This document shows, piece by piece, positions 1 through 8,625 of a stretch of 64,000 bases of DNA (positions within the stretch are counted from its first letter, which is position 1; each line of letters opens with the position of its first letter). Under the pieces are notes generated by a model. That model was not told the origin of the DNA and did no database searches. It saw nothing but the letters and a program-made list of their open reading frames with translations. This DNA is from Vagococcus vulneris. GTDB lineage: Bacteria; Bacillota; Bacilli; Lactobacillales; Vagococcaceae. The position numbers and the translations under genes were made by a program. The DNA is taken from positions 1-64,000 of the forward strand of contig NZ_NGJS01000001.1 of assembly GCF_003950515.1 (NCBI RefSeq), given 5' to 3'.

Positions 1-136
1 CGAAAGCCTTGTAAACATTATAAATAGTCTGTTTTGAACGTTTTAGATGTTTAGCAACGACTATCACTTTTTGATGTTGATGATAATAAGATTCTATTAA
101 AACTAGTTCCTCTGTAGTAAGATGTGTATAGATCAT
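1..136 (-). CDS. IS30-family transposase, N-terminal fragment (cut by window edge)
   Basis: The first 45 codons of a transposase whose remainder lies outside the window. The visible part begins MIYTHLTTEELVLIESYY and continues with a helix-turn-helix stretch (VAKHLKRSKQTIYNVY), the pattern of the N-terminal DNA-binding region of IS30-family transposases; the catalytic DDE domain is not visible. An AGGAGA ribosome binding site lies 9 nt before the ATG. An inverted repeat covers the start codon. Whether the element is intact cannot be judged here. The IS30 assignment rests on the N-terminus only. Confidence 0.8.
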   Translation of the reverse strand, partial: MIYTHLTTEELVLIESYYHQHQKVIVVAKHLKRSKQTIYNVYKAF

Positions 137-197
137 TTGTGATCACTCTCCTTGTTTTCTTTGGTAGGAAATACAATTTGAGTGTATCACAAATGAT
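132..197. repeat. 12-bp perfect inverted repeat over the transposase start
   Basis: ATCATTTGTGAT and its exact reverse complement ATCACAAATGAT are separated by 42 nt. One arm overlaps the transposase ATG and the ribosome binding site lies in the loop side. In mRNA it would form a hairpin at the translation start, a common way for insertion sequences to limit translation from outside transcripts; it could also be an operator or part of the element's end. Function is inferred. Confidence 0.5.
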
Positions 198-343
198 TTT
201 TTAGTTGTCTAGCTTAATTTTACAATCGACGGATTAAGAAATTAACAATTTAAATACTCATTGAATTCATAATTTTGCCCTTTATTTGAACTAACAGTTA
301 TGTTATATTATAAAAGGATTTAAATACCTAGGAGGGGATTTAG

Positions 344-784
344 ATGATTTATCAAAAATTGACGAGTATAACGAATGAGTTGTGTATTGAGAATATTTCG
401 TATAATGATAATAAATTTTTGATTGAATTAAGACCATTAGCAGATGAAAACTATGTTCAAAAAGAGAAAGCTGACAATTGTTTAACTGGGTTACTAACAA
501 TTTGTATAGAATTCGACGAAATAACAGCGATTAATGTTATCGATAGTTCTTTTTATAATTATCAACAAGATAAAGATGTAAAGCACGGTTTCAGACGTTA
601 TTCAAAATCTAATTATCTTGATTATGTATTAAAGGAAACAATGTTAAAAGAATTTATGGAGGTGACGCACGAACAAGCATATCATTACGAAATCGTCACA
701 ATAACTAATGTTATTTCAATTATAACTTCCGTAAGACCTTTGATAAAGTTTAAATATCAAGTGAATAAAAAAAATAACCGTTAA
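344..784 (+). CDS. Uncharacterised soluble protein, immunity-protein-like
   Basis: 146 residues with no signal peptide or membrane segment. A strong AGGAGGGG site precedes the ATG. The segment around residues 83-130 (RRYSKSNYLDYV, then HYEIVTITNVISIITS) recalls a family of small uncharacterised Firmicutes proteins often found beside polymorphic toxins as presumed immunity proteins; that likeness is from memory and is only suggestive. No toxin gene is visible nearby, but an IS30 transposase lies just upstream, so it may be an orphan. It is transcribed alone, with a terminator overlapping its stop. Function unknown. Confidence 0.6.
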   Translation: MIYQKLTSITNELCIENISYNDNKFLIELRPLADENYVQKEKADNCLTGLLTICIEFDEITAINVIDSSFYNYQQDKDVKHGFRRYSKSNYLDYVLKETMLKEFMEVTHEQAYHYEIVTITNVISIITSVRPLIKFKYQVNKKNNR

Positions 785-806
785 TTTATGATTGACGGTT
801 ATTTTT
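772..806 (+). terminator. Rho-independent terminator
   Basis: Stem AAATAACCGT / ACGGTTATTT followed by T residues; it overlaps the last codons and stop of the upstream gene. Confidence 0.75.
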
Positions 807-850
807 ATTCTTAATTAATTTTTTACGGTAAACGAAAGGATAAGTTTAAC

Positions 851-1963
851 TTGAAGAAAAAACAAATTTATAAATGGTTTATAGTCTTTCTTTTCAGCAC
901 TTTTCTCACTGCGTGTGTAAATTTAGAGAAAACACAAAAGGCTGACACTACGGATTCAAAACCAGCAGTTTATCACAAAATTGATAATCAAGGACGTGTT
1001 CTAAAAGAATTTCCGCAGTTTTATCAAGCAAGTTATTTTGGGAATAATAAAATAAACCGGGATAGGGGGACTTATGTTGTCCCAGGGTTAATTGCAACAG
1101 AATCGTTATCATTAAATAATAGTAACCATTTGAGTGAAAGTTATCAGATGGATCCTCAAGGGGTTACAGTGGTTGAGAACTATTTAGTTATCAGCGCCTA
1201 TAGTCATGATGAACGTCATGCCTCAGTTTTGTACGTACTAGATCGTCTAACTCATAATTACATAAAAACGATAGTTTTAGAAGGAAACCCTCATGTTGGC
1301 GGTATCGCCTATGATGACCAATCAAAGAATCTCTGGGTTTGCGCTAAAACAGATACTTCAGAAGCGGCAATTGTATCAATTCCATTGGTAAGGATCAGAG
1401 ACTATCAGATTGATATTAATAAAGCGCCAATCAAATATGATCAAGTAGTAGTGTTAGACGATATCAAACGAGCATCATTTATCGCATATAAAAACGGCAG
1501 TCTGTTTGTTGGGTATTTCTCAATTAATCATGAAGGAATACTAGACGAATATGCCTTGAATAAACACGGGAATTTAAAACGAACGGTAAAAAATCGTGTT
1601 GTACTGACAACAAAAACAGATCAATTATCGGCTGAAACAACGTTTAAGGTAGAACATGGCATTCAAGGGATTACTTTTTATAAAGATTTTGTATTGCTTT
1701 CCCAATCATATGGTCCCGAGGATTCTGCAATTTTGGTATACAGACATAAACAAGGGCGCGAGAAGGTACGTTATCTTGACGAGGAGGTTCTTATGAAAAT
1801 AGAAGCACCACCTTATCTGGAACAAATCAGCGTTAAAGATAATATATTGTACACAATTTTTGAATCAGGAACACAGCGTTTTAGAACTAATCCATCAGTA
1901 ACTGTGGTTGATCGGATAATCGAACTGGATCTGCCGATATTATTAAAAGATTTAGATAAATAG
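851..1963 (+). CDS. Secreted lipoprotein, predicted beta-propeller-like
   Basis: 370 residues starting at TTG with GAAAGGA upstream. Residues 1-22 form a lipoprotein signal: basic start, hydrophobic core, lipobox LTAC with Cys22 as the lipidated residue, so the protein should be anchored outside the membrane. The mature part has recurring strand-like blocks (for example YLVISAYSHD, LWVCAKTD, LFVGYFSIN, FVLLSQSYG, LYTIFESG) spaced roughly 45-60 residues apart, which looks like a beta-propeller; this fold call is inference. No catalytic motif was recognised. It is monocistronic, between terminators. Ligand or role unknown. Confidence 0.7.
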   Translation: MKKKQIYKWFIVFLFSTFLTACVNLEKTQKADTTDSKPAVYHKIDNQGRVLKEFPQFYQASYFGNNKINRDRGTYVVPGLIATESLSLNNSNHLSESYQMDPQGVTVVENYLVISAYSHDERHASVLYVLDRLTHNYIKTIVLEGNPHVGGIAYDDQSKNLWVCAKTDTSEAAIVSIPLVRIRDYQIDINKAPIKYDQVVVLDDIKRASFIAYKNGSLFVGYFSINHEGILDEYALNKHGNLKRTVKNRVVLTTKTDQLSAETTFKVEHGIQGITFYKDFVLLSQSYGPEDSAILVYRHKQGREKVRYLDEEVLMKIEAPPYLEQISVKDNILYTIFESGTQRFRTNPSVTVVDRIIELDLPILLKDLDK

Positions 1964-1964
1964 A

Positions 1965-1999
1965 GGTTATTTTCTTTTTTAAAATAACCTTTCTTCTTT
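1965..1999 (+). terminator. Rho-independent terminator after lipoprotein gene
   Basis: Stem GGTTATTTT / AAAATAACC with a CTTTTTT loop and a T-rich tail, starting right after the stop codon. Confidence 0.8.
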
Positions 2000-2000
2000 A

Positions 2001-2030
2001 TTGACATATATAAACAATCTATGCGATAAT
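2001..2030 (+). promoter_or_regulatory. Promoter of the rpmF-rpmG operon
   Basis: Perfect -35 TTGACA (2001-2006) and -10 GATAAT (2025-2030) with an 18-nt spacer. The expected transcription start falls inside the Zur-like palindrome just downstream. Confidence 0.7.
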
Positions 2031-2031
2031 A

Positions 2032-2054
2032 TAAATCGTAACAATTACTATTTA
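2032..2054. promoter_or_regulatory. Predicted Zur operator
   Basis: A 23-bp imperfect palindrome: left arm TAAATCGTAAC, central A, right arm ATTACTATTTA, with 9 of 11 arm positions complementary. It matches the known Firmicutes Zur box core TCGTAATnATTACGA at most positions. It follows the -10 by one base, so bound repressor would block initiation. A gene resembling zur lies in the same window. The genes it controls are the zinc-free L32 and L33 forms, a known type of Zur target. Binding itself is inferred. Confidence 0.75.
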
Positions 2055-2071
2055 AGCCCAGGAGTGATTAG

Positions 2072-2236
2072 ATGGCAGTTCCAGCAAGAAGAAGTTCTAA
2101 AACAAAGAGGTTAAAAAGACAGTCAGGCAAAGGCTTAACCGCACCAAAGCTGTCCTTCAGCAATAAATTTAACGAATATCATAGAAGTCATCATATGACT
2201 GAACAAGAATATCTAGAAAGAAAAGGTAAAAAATAA
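2072..2236 (+). CDS. rpmF: 50S ribosomal protein L32, zinc-free (C-) form
   Basis: 54 residues beginning [16 protein letters not shown], the conserved L32 N-terminus. Canonical L32 has two Cys-x-x-Cys pairs that bind zinc in its C-terminal half; here the half after LTAP contains no cysteine at all, so this is a C- paralogue that works without zinc. AGGAG lies 8 nt before the ATG. Its stop codon overlaps the rpmG start. It sits behind a predicted Zur operator, so it should be made when zinc is scarce and replace a zinc-binding L32 encoded elsewhere (not in this window). Confidence 0.92.
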   Translation: MAVPARRSSKTKRLKRQSGKGLTAPKLSFSNKFNEYHRSHHMTEQEYLERKGKK

Positions 2237-2385
2237 TGAGAGTGAATATTATTTTAGAATGTAAAGAAACAGGGGAGAGGTTATATATAACAACTAAAAA
2301 CAAAAGAAATACCCCAGAACGATTAGAATTAAAGAAGTATTCACCAAAATTGCGTCGTCGTGCAACATTTATTGAAGTAAAATAA
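2236..2385 (+). CDS. rpmG: 50S ribosomal protein L33, zinc-free (C-) form
   Basis: 49 residues, [21 protein letters not shown] start and the L33 core [17 protein letters not shown]. Zinc-binding L33 has two Cys pairs; this copy keeps only Cys9 (CKETG in place of CxxCG) and has SPKLRR where the second pair would begin, so it is a C- form. The ATG overlaps the rpmF stop (TAATG), implying translational coupling. The pair forms the core of the predicted Zur-repressed operon; zinc-independent paralogues of L32 and L33 are established Zur targets in Gram-positive bacteria. Confidence 0.93.
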   Translation: MRVNIILECKETGERLYITTKNKRNTPERLELKKYSPKLRRRATFIEVK

Positions 2386-2401
2386 TAGATAGGGGTTGGA
2401 A

Positions 2402-2779
2402 ATGTTGAATATTATTTACCCGCCAATTGTTGAAGATACCTACCGATCCCTAAAAACATTTGATCGCGATATAACAATTCAACAGGTATATCATATCTTA
2501 TTAAAGAGTAAAATTATTGATGAGTGCGGTCAACCTACTTCCTACGCATTAAATCGAGGATTAGTCTATGAATACACCGAAACTGCAGATATGATGTTTG
2601 AGGATTTTCTAAAAGTTTATCCTGTATTTAATAAACTCTCTGCTGAAAAATTTAAATTAATCGATGGTTTTTGGGAAATGCCAGTATCGGAAAAGGTAAA
2701 ATTGCAGACATCTATTGATAATTTTCAATTGACTTATGATGAACTGGCACAATTAGATGCATTTTTTGAGAATAGATAA
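2402..2779 (+). CDS. Uncharacterised protein, third gene of the predicted Zur operon
   Basis: 125 residues from ATG, chosen because AGGGG lies 6 nt upstream; a TTG two codons earlier would abut that site. It begins 16 nt after rpmG with no terminator between, so it is probably cotranscribed with the zinc-free ribosomal proteins. The protein is acidic and helical. The stretch IIDECGQPTSYALNRGLVYEY resembles a small winged-helix-type motif seen in the C-termini of some phage-type regulators, but this is a weak likeness. No clear metal-binding cluster is visible. A weak A-stem/T-tail hairpin follows. Function unknown. Confidence 0.65.
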   Translation: MLNIIYPPIVEDTYRSLKTFDRDITIQQVYHILLKSKIIDECGQPTSYALNRGLVYEYTETADMMFEDFLKVYPVFNKLSAEKFKLIDGFWEMPVSEKVKLQTSIDNFQLTYDELAQLDAFFENR

Positions 2780-2849
2780 AAAAGGCTGAGGCTTTTTTTA
2801 TTGACTAATCTTAATACTTTTTTTAATTTTATGAAAAAAGTATAGGGTG

Positions 2850-3560
2850 ATGGAAAAGGTGAAATTTTTAATTTCAGGATAGGTGTTAAGGAAACGTTAC
2901 CGACTATATCTGTATACATAAAAATCGGGATAGCTTTTGGTATTGTTGCAAATCTGTTGGCTTTAATATTTGGTTGATATTATTAATGTCTTGCGTTTGT
3001 ATATGCAGGATTAGCACAGTTTATTACGGTGAGCCTTCTAGCGACTCAAAGTTCCATCTTAAGTATTATTTTTTCAACATTTCTAGTTAAACGAGAATTA
3101 AATGATGGGTCTGAGGTTAGCATCGTATTTTAAGCAAGAAAATAAGTTGGATCCTATTATTATTGTATCCCTGTTGACAGATGAAAGCTATGTGTCAGGC
3201 GTAAATCAATTAAATTATACCGGAAACCGGCTAAATTTTTCATGGTTTAATACTGCTAATATCCTTTCTTACGTTATTTGGGTTACTTCATCTATTTGAG
3301 CTGCAATGGGAGGGTCTTTTATTGCAGAACCAGAAAAATTAAGTCTCGACTTTATTATTGTTGCGATGTTTATCGGTCTAATATATTTACAATTAGTTTC
3401 AGACAAAAATCTGTATCTCAATCCGCAGCTGATTATGATTGAGACTACCTTAATCATTGTGTTTGTTGGTTTGTTTTTTATATCAAACAGTATTCTGGTA
3501 TTAGCAGCAACACTAATCGGCTGTATTGTGGAAATGGTGATTAAACATGTTTTTTTCTGA
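2850..3560 (+). pseudogene. azlC: azlC-like branched-chain amino acid exporter subunit, decayed
   Basis: Reading across frames gives an AzlC-type permease: GVKETLPTISVYIKIGIAFGI, then FVYAGLAQFITVSLLA, then SLLTDESYVSGVNQ and a long hydrophobic end (GGSFIAEPEKLSLDFIIVAMF). The coding sequence is broken by a frameshift just after the start, in-frame stops after LALIFG and near 3298, and further frame changes around 3100. AzlC with AzlD forms a branched-chain amino acid (and analogue) exporter in known cases. No function is expected now. The 3' end overlaps the start of the likewise broken azlD, keeping the ancestral gene order. Confidence 0.8.
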
Positions 3561-3859
3561 TTGTAATTTATTAACAATTTCGGGGGTGTGGGGTCGTAAC
3601 TTGGTTATCGCGAATAATTCCTTTTGTTTTGTTAAAACGCATCGACTTGCCAAAACCTTTAGAAAAAATTTTAGATTTTGTCCTGATTGTAATTATGTCT
3701 TCACTGTGGTTCTCTAGTTTCTTTGAACAAAACCTAGGTATTTGCCTACAAAATTCATATGGGTAACTTCATTGCTTCTATTCTGACGGTTCTTTCAGCA
3801 ATTTTGTCACGTAATTTATTGGTTTTCGTTATTATTGATATGGTATCTTGGCACTATTA
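3547..3859 (+). pseudogene. azlD: azlD-like small subunit, decayed
   Basis: After a frameshift at the G-rich stretch near 3580, one frame reads VTWLSRIIPFVLLKRIDLPK and then LEKILDFVLIVIMSSLWF, typical of AzlD (short membrane partner of AzlC with an early TxxxR-P motif and LPK). Stops and another frame change break the rest, which ends with a recognisable RNLL-type segment near 3815. The ATG lies within the last codons of the azlC remnant. It is the partner of the upstream pseudogene and both have clearly been lost. Confidence 0.72.
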
Positions 3860-3873
3860 AGATTATTGTGATG

Positions 3874-3923
3874 AAAAAGCGTGTCCACTTATCTATTATT
3901 AAAGATAGGAGGACACGCCTTTT
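3874..3923. terminator. Bidirectional terminator
   Basis: Perfect stem GCGTGTCC / GGACACGC with an inner ATCT/AGAT helix; A-run on the left and T-rich on the right, so it can stop the azl remnant transcript and the convergent MATE gene. Confidence 0.8.
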
Positions 3924-3925
3924 AT

Positions 3926-5287
3926 TTATATGTCGCTTTTTGTGCGCCAGATTCCAGAATTCCATCTTCGTATCATAAAAACGGCACGCAGGCCTTCATC
4001 AATTGTATAAGCAAGCCAAACACCGACTAATCCAAGACCCACAGGAATCGCCAAAGCATATGAGAAAGGTAGACTGATGACCCACAATACTAAAAGACTA
4101 CAAAATAACGGAAATTTAACATCGCCAGCAGCATTTAATGATCCGACCATTACCATATTTACTGCCCGGCCTGACTCTAAAAAGATATCGATTAAAAAGA
4201 TAATTTTAGCAATTTGAATAATTTCATCATTGGTAGTAAATACCGTCATAATTGGTTCAATTGCTAACCATGTCACTAGCGAAATGATTCCTGAACAAAG
4301 AATTGCAATGACAATTGTTCGTTTGCCACGCATAAAGGCACGATCAAATTCTTTTGCTCCAACATTGCGTCCAATCATAATTTGATTTCCTTGACTTAAT
4401 GATGCTGCAATCAAGTATACAAATTGGGTAATCGCGGTGACATAAGATTTTGCAATCAGCATGTTCTGACCTAATGAAGCGACAATCATTGTTACGACAA
4501 CCTGAGATGCCGTATAAGACAGGTTTTCTCCAGATGAAGGCAGACCTAAAGTTAAAATCCGCTTCAGCATATCTAGAGACAGATTCTTTATCTTTATTTT
4601 CAAGATGTTAAAACCTATTACTTTGTAAAGAATAATAAAAGCAAAAATTAGTGCGATAAAATTACTGACAACCGCGGAGATGGCTAGTCCTTCTACACCT
4701 AAATGAGGCAGACCGAAGGGACCGTATAAGGCAGCGTAATTACCGATAAGCGCAAAACAAATAGCGATTGTTGGAATTATTAGTGCTGCTTTAGTTTGTC
4801 CGTGGCTTCTTAAAGCCGCTATGATTGTAGCGATAATGGAACTGATAAATAAGCTGGCACCATAGATTCGCAAATAATTGACACCTAGAGCAATAATTTG
4901 TAGTGGTAAATTCATAACGTGAAGCAATTGCTCCGGAAATAGCATAAAAACAGCGCTGATTAATAAGCCGAGTATTAGAGAACCCATCAGTGCGGTAGTG
5001 ATAACGCGATCTATCTGATGATGTTTTTTTGCACCAATAAGTTGTGCAATAATAATCTGTGAACCAACAGTAATAAATCCATAGATAAAAACAGATAAGT
5101 TAAGTAATTGATTAGCTGAACCGACAGCTGCAACAGCAGGTTCAGAATACTGAGAAATCATCCATACGTTAACATTTCCAATAAACACACGTAAAAACAA
5201 TTCAACAAAAATCGGCCAACTTAAAAATATAAGTTCTTTATCAGAAATTGTGTGATTGGTAAAAAAATGCTTAGCCTTATAAAACAT
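3926..5287 (-). CDS. MATE-family multidrug/cation antiporter
   Basis: 453 residues with about 12 hydrophobic segments and the two-fold MATE repeat. Family features include IFVELFLRVFIGNVNVWMIS near the N-terminus, VGSANQLLNLS, GLPSSGENLSY at the start of the second half and LNAAGDVKFP late in the protein. MATE proteins export cationic drugs and metabolites in exchange for Na+ or H+; the substrate cannot be read from sequence. ATG start with AGGGGAAGG upstream. It is monocistronic and divergent from trxB, sharing about 150 bp of regulatory DNA. It converges on the azl pseudogenes. Confidence 0.88.
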   Translation of the reverse strand: MFYKAKHFFTNHTISDKELIFLSWPIFVELFLRVFIGNVNVWMISQYSEPAVAAVGSANQLLNLSVFIYGFITVGSQIIIAQLIGAKKHHQIDRVITTALMGSLILGLLISAVFMLFPEQLLHVMNLPLQIIALGVNYLRIYGASLFISSIIATIIAALRSHGQTKAALIIPTIAICFALIGNYAALYGPFGLPHLGVEGLAISAVVSNFIALIFAFIILYKVIGFNILKIKIKNLSLDMLKRILTLGLPSSGENLSYTASQVVVTMIVASLGQNMLIAKSYVTAITQFVYLIAASLSQGNQIMIGRNVGAKEFDRAFMRGKRTIVIAILCSGIISLVTWLAIEPIMTVFTTNDEIIQIAKIIFLIDIFLESGRAVNMVMVGSLNAAGDVKFPLFCSLLVLWVISLPFSYALAIPVGLGLVGVWLAYTIDEGLRAVFMIRRWNSGIWRTKSDI

Positions 5288-5426
5288 GTGTCACCTTCCC
5301 CTAAAAATGTACTTGCTCATTGTATTTTAGCGATTTTCAGTCATAAGTCAATTGATTTTTCAGTAAAATTTAAAACAAAAAGATAGACAATTAAATTACC
5401 GGGTTGTAAAGTAAGGACAGTAATGA

Positions 5427-6353
<927 letters not shown>

Positions 6354-6362
6354 TATGAATCG

Positions 6363-6402
6363 AGCAGTCAAGTTGATTTGTCATTCGGCGGACTGCTTGT
6401 TT
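6363..6402 (+). terminator. Rho-independent terminator of trxB
   Basis: Stem AGCAGTC / GACTGCT followed by TGTTTTTT. Confidence 0.85.
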
Positions 6403-6474
6403 TTTATTCAATTTAGTACAATAAAATGATATACTTGATATGAATTTTTTAGATTTTAATAATGAGGTGACAAT

Positions 6475-8193
6475 ATGGCTTGGAAGGCTGTTTATGAACA
6501 ATGGAGACAAACAGATAATTTAGGTGAACTGGTTTTAAACGATTTAAAAATTATAGAAAATAATGAAGATCTCATCAAAGATGCTTTTTATGCGCCATTA
6601 GAATTTGGAACTGCGGGAATGCGTGGAATTATCGGTGCGGGTATCAATCGAATGAACATTTACACAGTAAGACAAGCAGCTGAAGGTTTGGCATTATTTA
6701 TTGACTCTCAGAATGAAACCGCTAAGAAACGCGGTGTTGCAATTGCTTATGATTGTCGTCATCAATCACCTGAATTTGCAATGGCGGCAGCAGAAACTTT
6801 GGCGGCGCATGGCATACGTTCCTTTGTTTTTGAGAGTTTGCGTCCAACACCTGAGTTGTCTTTCGCAGTGAGGGAATTGAATTGTGCAGCAGGTATTATG
6901 ATTACCGCAAGTCACAATCCATCAGATTATAATGGCTTCAAAGTGTATGGAGAAGATGGCGGACAAATGCCACCTGAAGCAGCAGATGCTGTTACAGCTT
7001 ATGTTCGCAGTATTGAAAATCCTTTAGAAATTGAAGTGGTTTCACAAGAAAAAGCACCTGATTATATTACAATAATCGGTGAAGATTTGGATAAAAAGTA
7101 TTTAGAGCAGATTAAGACAGTGACAATTAATAAACGTTTAATAAGTGATTACGGGAAAAATTTAAAATTAATTTTTACACCGCTTCATGGAACAGGCAAA
7201 ATGCTTGGAGAGAGAGCTCTAAGGCAGGCAGGTTTTGATAGTTTTGAATTCGTTGAAGCCCAGGCTATCGCTGATCCGAATTTTTCTACAGTTGTTTCAC
7301 CGAATCCGGAGGAACATGCGGCTTTTGAGTATGCAATAAAGCAGGGAAAAGAAACAGGTGCAGATGTTTTGATTGCAACTGATCCTGACGCAGATCGACT
7401 TGGTGCAGCCGTTAGATTACCCAATGGTGAATATCAAGTGTTAACTGGTAATCAATTGGGAAGCATAATGCTTCATTATATTTTATCTGCTAAAAATGAA
7501 TCCGGTCAATTAGCACAAAATACAGTTGCACTTAAATCAATTGTTTCGAGTGAGTTGCCTGCTAAAATCTGTCAGAAATTTGATGTTGATATGATTGACG
7601 TTCTAACAGGTTTTAAATTTATTGCTGAAAAAATTAAGGAATATGAACAAACTGGTGAAAAAGAATTTGTTTTTGGTTTTGAAGAAAGTTATGGCTATTT
7701 AATTAAGCCCTTTGCTCGTGATAAAGATGCGATTCAAGCGTTGGTCTTATTAGCAGAAATTGCAACTTTTTATAAATCAAAGGGTCAGAGCTTATTTGAC
7801 GGATTGCAAGAAATCTATAAAGAGTTTGGTTTTTACATCGAAAAGACAATTTCTAAAACATTTAAGGGAATTGAGGGAATTCAAAAAATTAAAGATCTGA
7901 TGTCAGCTGTTAGAGAAAATAAACCGGTTGAATTTGGTGGTATACCGGTAGCTGCAGTTGAAGATTATTCACTAGATCAAGTGACGTATAGTAGTGGTCA
8001 TGTGAATAATATTGGTTTACCTAAAGCAAATGTTTTAAAATTCAAGCTAACGAATGGCAGTTGGATTGCAATTAGACCGTCTGGAACAGAACCCAAAATA
8101 AAATTTTACATTGGTGTTAATGCAGATTCTGAAATACGAGCTCAAGAAATTTTCGACGCTATTTTATTGAGTGTAAATGAATTAAGCGATTAG
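6475..8193 (+). CDS. pgcA: Phosphoglucomutase / phosphomannomutase (PgcA type)
   Basis: 572 residues, typical of the alpha-phosphohexomutase family member PgcA (alpha-phosphoglucomutase), which converts glucose 6-phosphate to glucose 1-phosphate for UDP-glucose, glycolipid and wall polymer synthesis. Motifs in order: FGTAGMRG (residues 44-51), phosphoserine loop TASHNPS (Ser146), metal-binding DPDADR (about 302-307), sugar loop GFEESYGY (about 401), and phosphate-binding RPSGTEPK (about 533). GAGGTGA lies before the ATG. The ArsR-type regulator follows after 30 nt without a terminator. Confidence 0.95.
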   Translation: MAWKAVYEQWRQTDNLGELVLNDLKIIENNEDLIKDAFYAPLEFGTAGMRGIIGAGINRMNIYTVRQAAEGLALFIDSQNETAKKRGVAIAYDCRHQSPEFAMAAAETLAAHGIRSFVFESLRPTPELSFAVRELNCAAGIMITASHNPSDYNGFKVYGEDGGQMPPEAADAVTAYVRSIENPLEIEVVSQEKAPDYITIIGEDLDKKYLEQIKTVTINKRLISDYGKNLKLIFTPLHGTGKMLGERALRQAGFDSFEFVEAQAIADPNFSTVVSPNPEEHAAFEYAIKQGKETGADVLIATDPDADRLGAAVRLPNGEYQVLTGNQLGSIMLHYILSAKNESGQLAQNTVALKSIVSSELPAKICQKFDVDMIDVLTGFKFIAEKIKEYEQTGEKEFVFGFEESYGYLIKPFARDKDAIQALVLLAEIATFYKSKGQSLFDGLQEIYKEFGFYIEKTISKTFKGIEGIQKIKDLMSAVRENKPVEFGGIPVAAVEDYSLDQVTYSSGHVNNIGLPKANVLKFKLTNGSWIAIRPSGTEPKIKFYIGVNADSEIRAQEIFDAILLSVNELSD

Positions 8194-8223
8194 TCGAACA
8201 TGCTTTGAAGGGAAGATGATGTA

Positions 8224-8523
8224 ATGGTATTTGAAAGAGTGTCTGCGGAAGAAATTAATAAAATAAGCCGATTCTATAAAACGCTGAGTGATGCGACGAG
8301 ATTAAAGATATTGTTGGCATTAGATAATCAAGAGATGAATGTGTCAACTTTAGTCGTACACCTTGATATGGAGCAATCAGCTGTTTCGCACCAGCTGCGT
8401 CTTTTGAGAGAAAACCGTTTAGTTAAAACCAGACGAGAAGGGAAGACAGTTTTTTATTCAATTGATGATCAGCACGTAATCGACATTCTTAAAGAGACAA
8501 TGGATCATTTATCACATGTATAA
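8224..8523 (+). CDS. ArsR-family zinc sensor, CzrA/SmtB type
   Basis: 99 residues with an ArsR winged helix (LSDATRLKILLAL, then VSTLVVHLDMEQSAVSHQLRLL as recognition helix). The last helix carries D82-x-H84, H95 and H98, exactly the spacing of the alpha-5 zinc site of CzrA and SmtB (D-x-H-x10-H-x2-H), so it is probably a zinc or cobalt-responsive repressor. No alpha-3 cysteine pair is present, arguing against arsenic or cadmium sensing. It lies 30 nt behind pgcA and has no adjacent cation diffusion facilitator gene, the usual partner; its target must lie elsewhere. AAGGGAAG precedes the ATG. Confidence 0.85.
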   Translation: MVFERVSAEEINKISRFYKTLSDATRLKILLALDNQEMNVSTLVVHLDMEQSAVSHQLRLLRENRLVKTRREGKTVFYSIDDQHVIDILKETMDHLSHV

Positions 8524-8529
8524 GTTGAG

Positions 8530-8555
8530 CCGAACAGTCAGTGTTCGGTTTTTTT
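8530..8555 (+). terminator. Rho-independent terminator
   Basis: Perfect stem CCGAACA / TGTTCGG, GTCAG loop, then seven T residues. Confidence 0.9.
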
Positions 8556-8625
8556 ATATATTTTTTAAAATTTATGATAATATGAACTATTGAAATAGCA
8601 TAAAAACTACGGGAGGTTTTTATTT

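Noticed and set aside
3102-3560. Two short open frames as small membrane protein genes
   Set aside because: Their sequences join across stops and frame changes into one AzlC-type permease, so they are pieces of a pseudogene.
5355-5369. CodY-like sequence between the MATE gene and trxB
   Set aside because: Three mismatches to the consensus in very AT-rich DNA and no functional link to either gene; chance is a good explanation.
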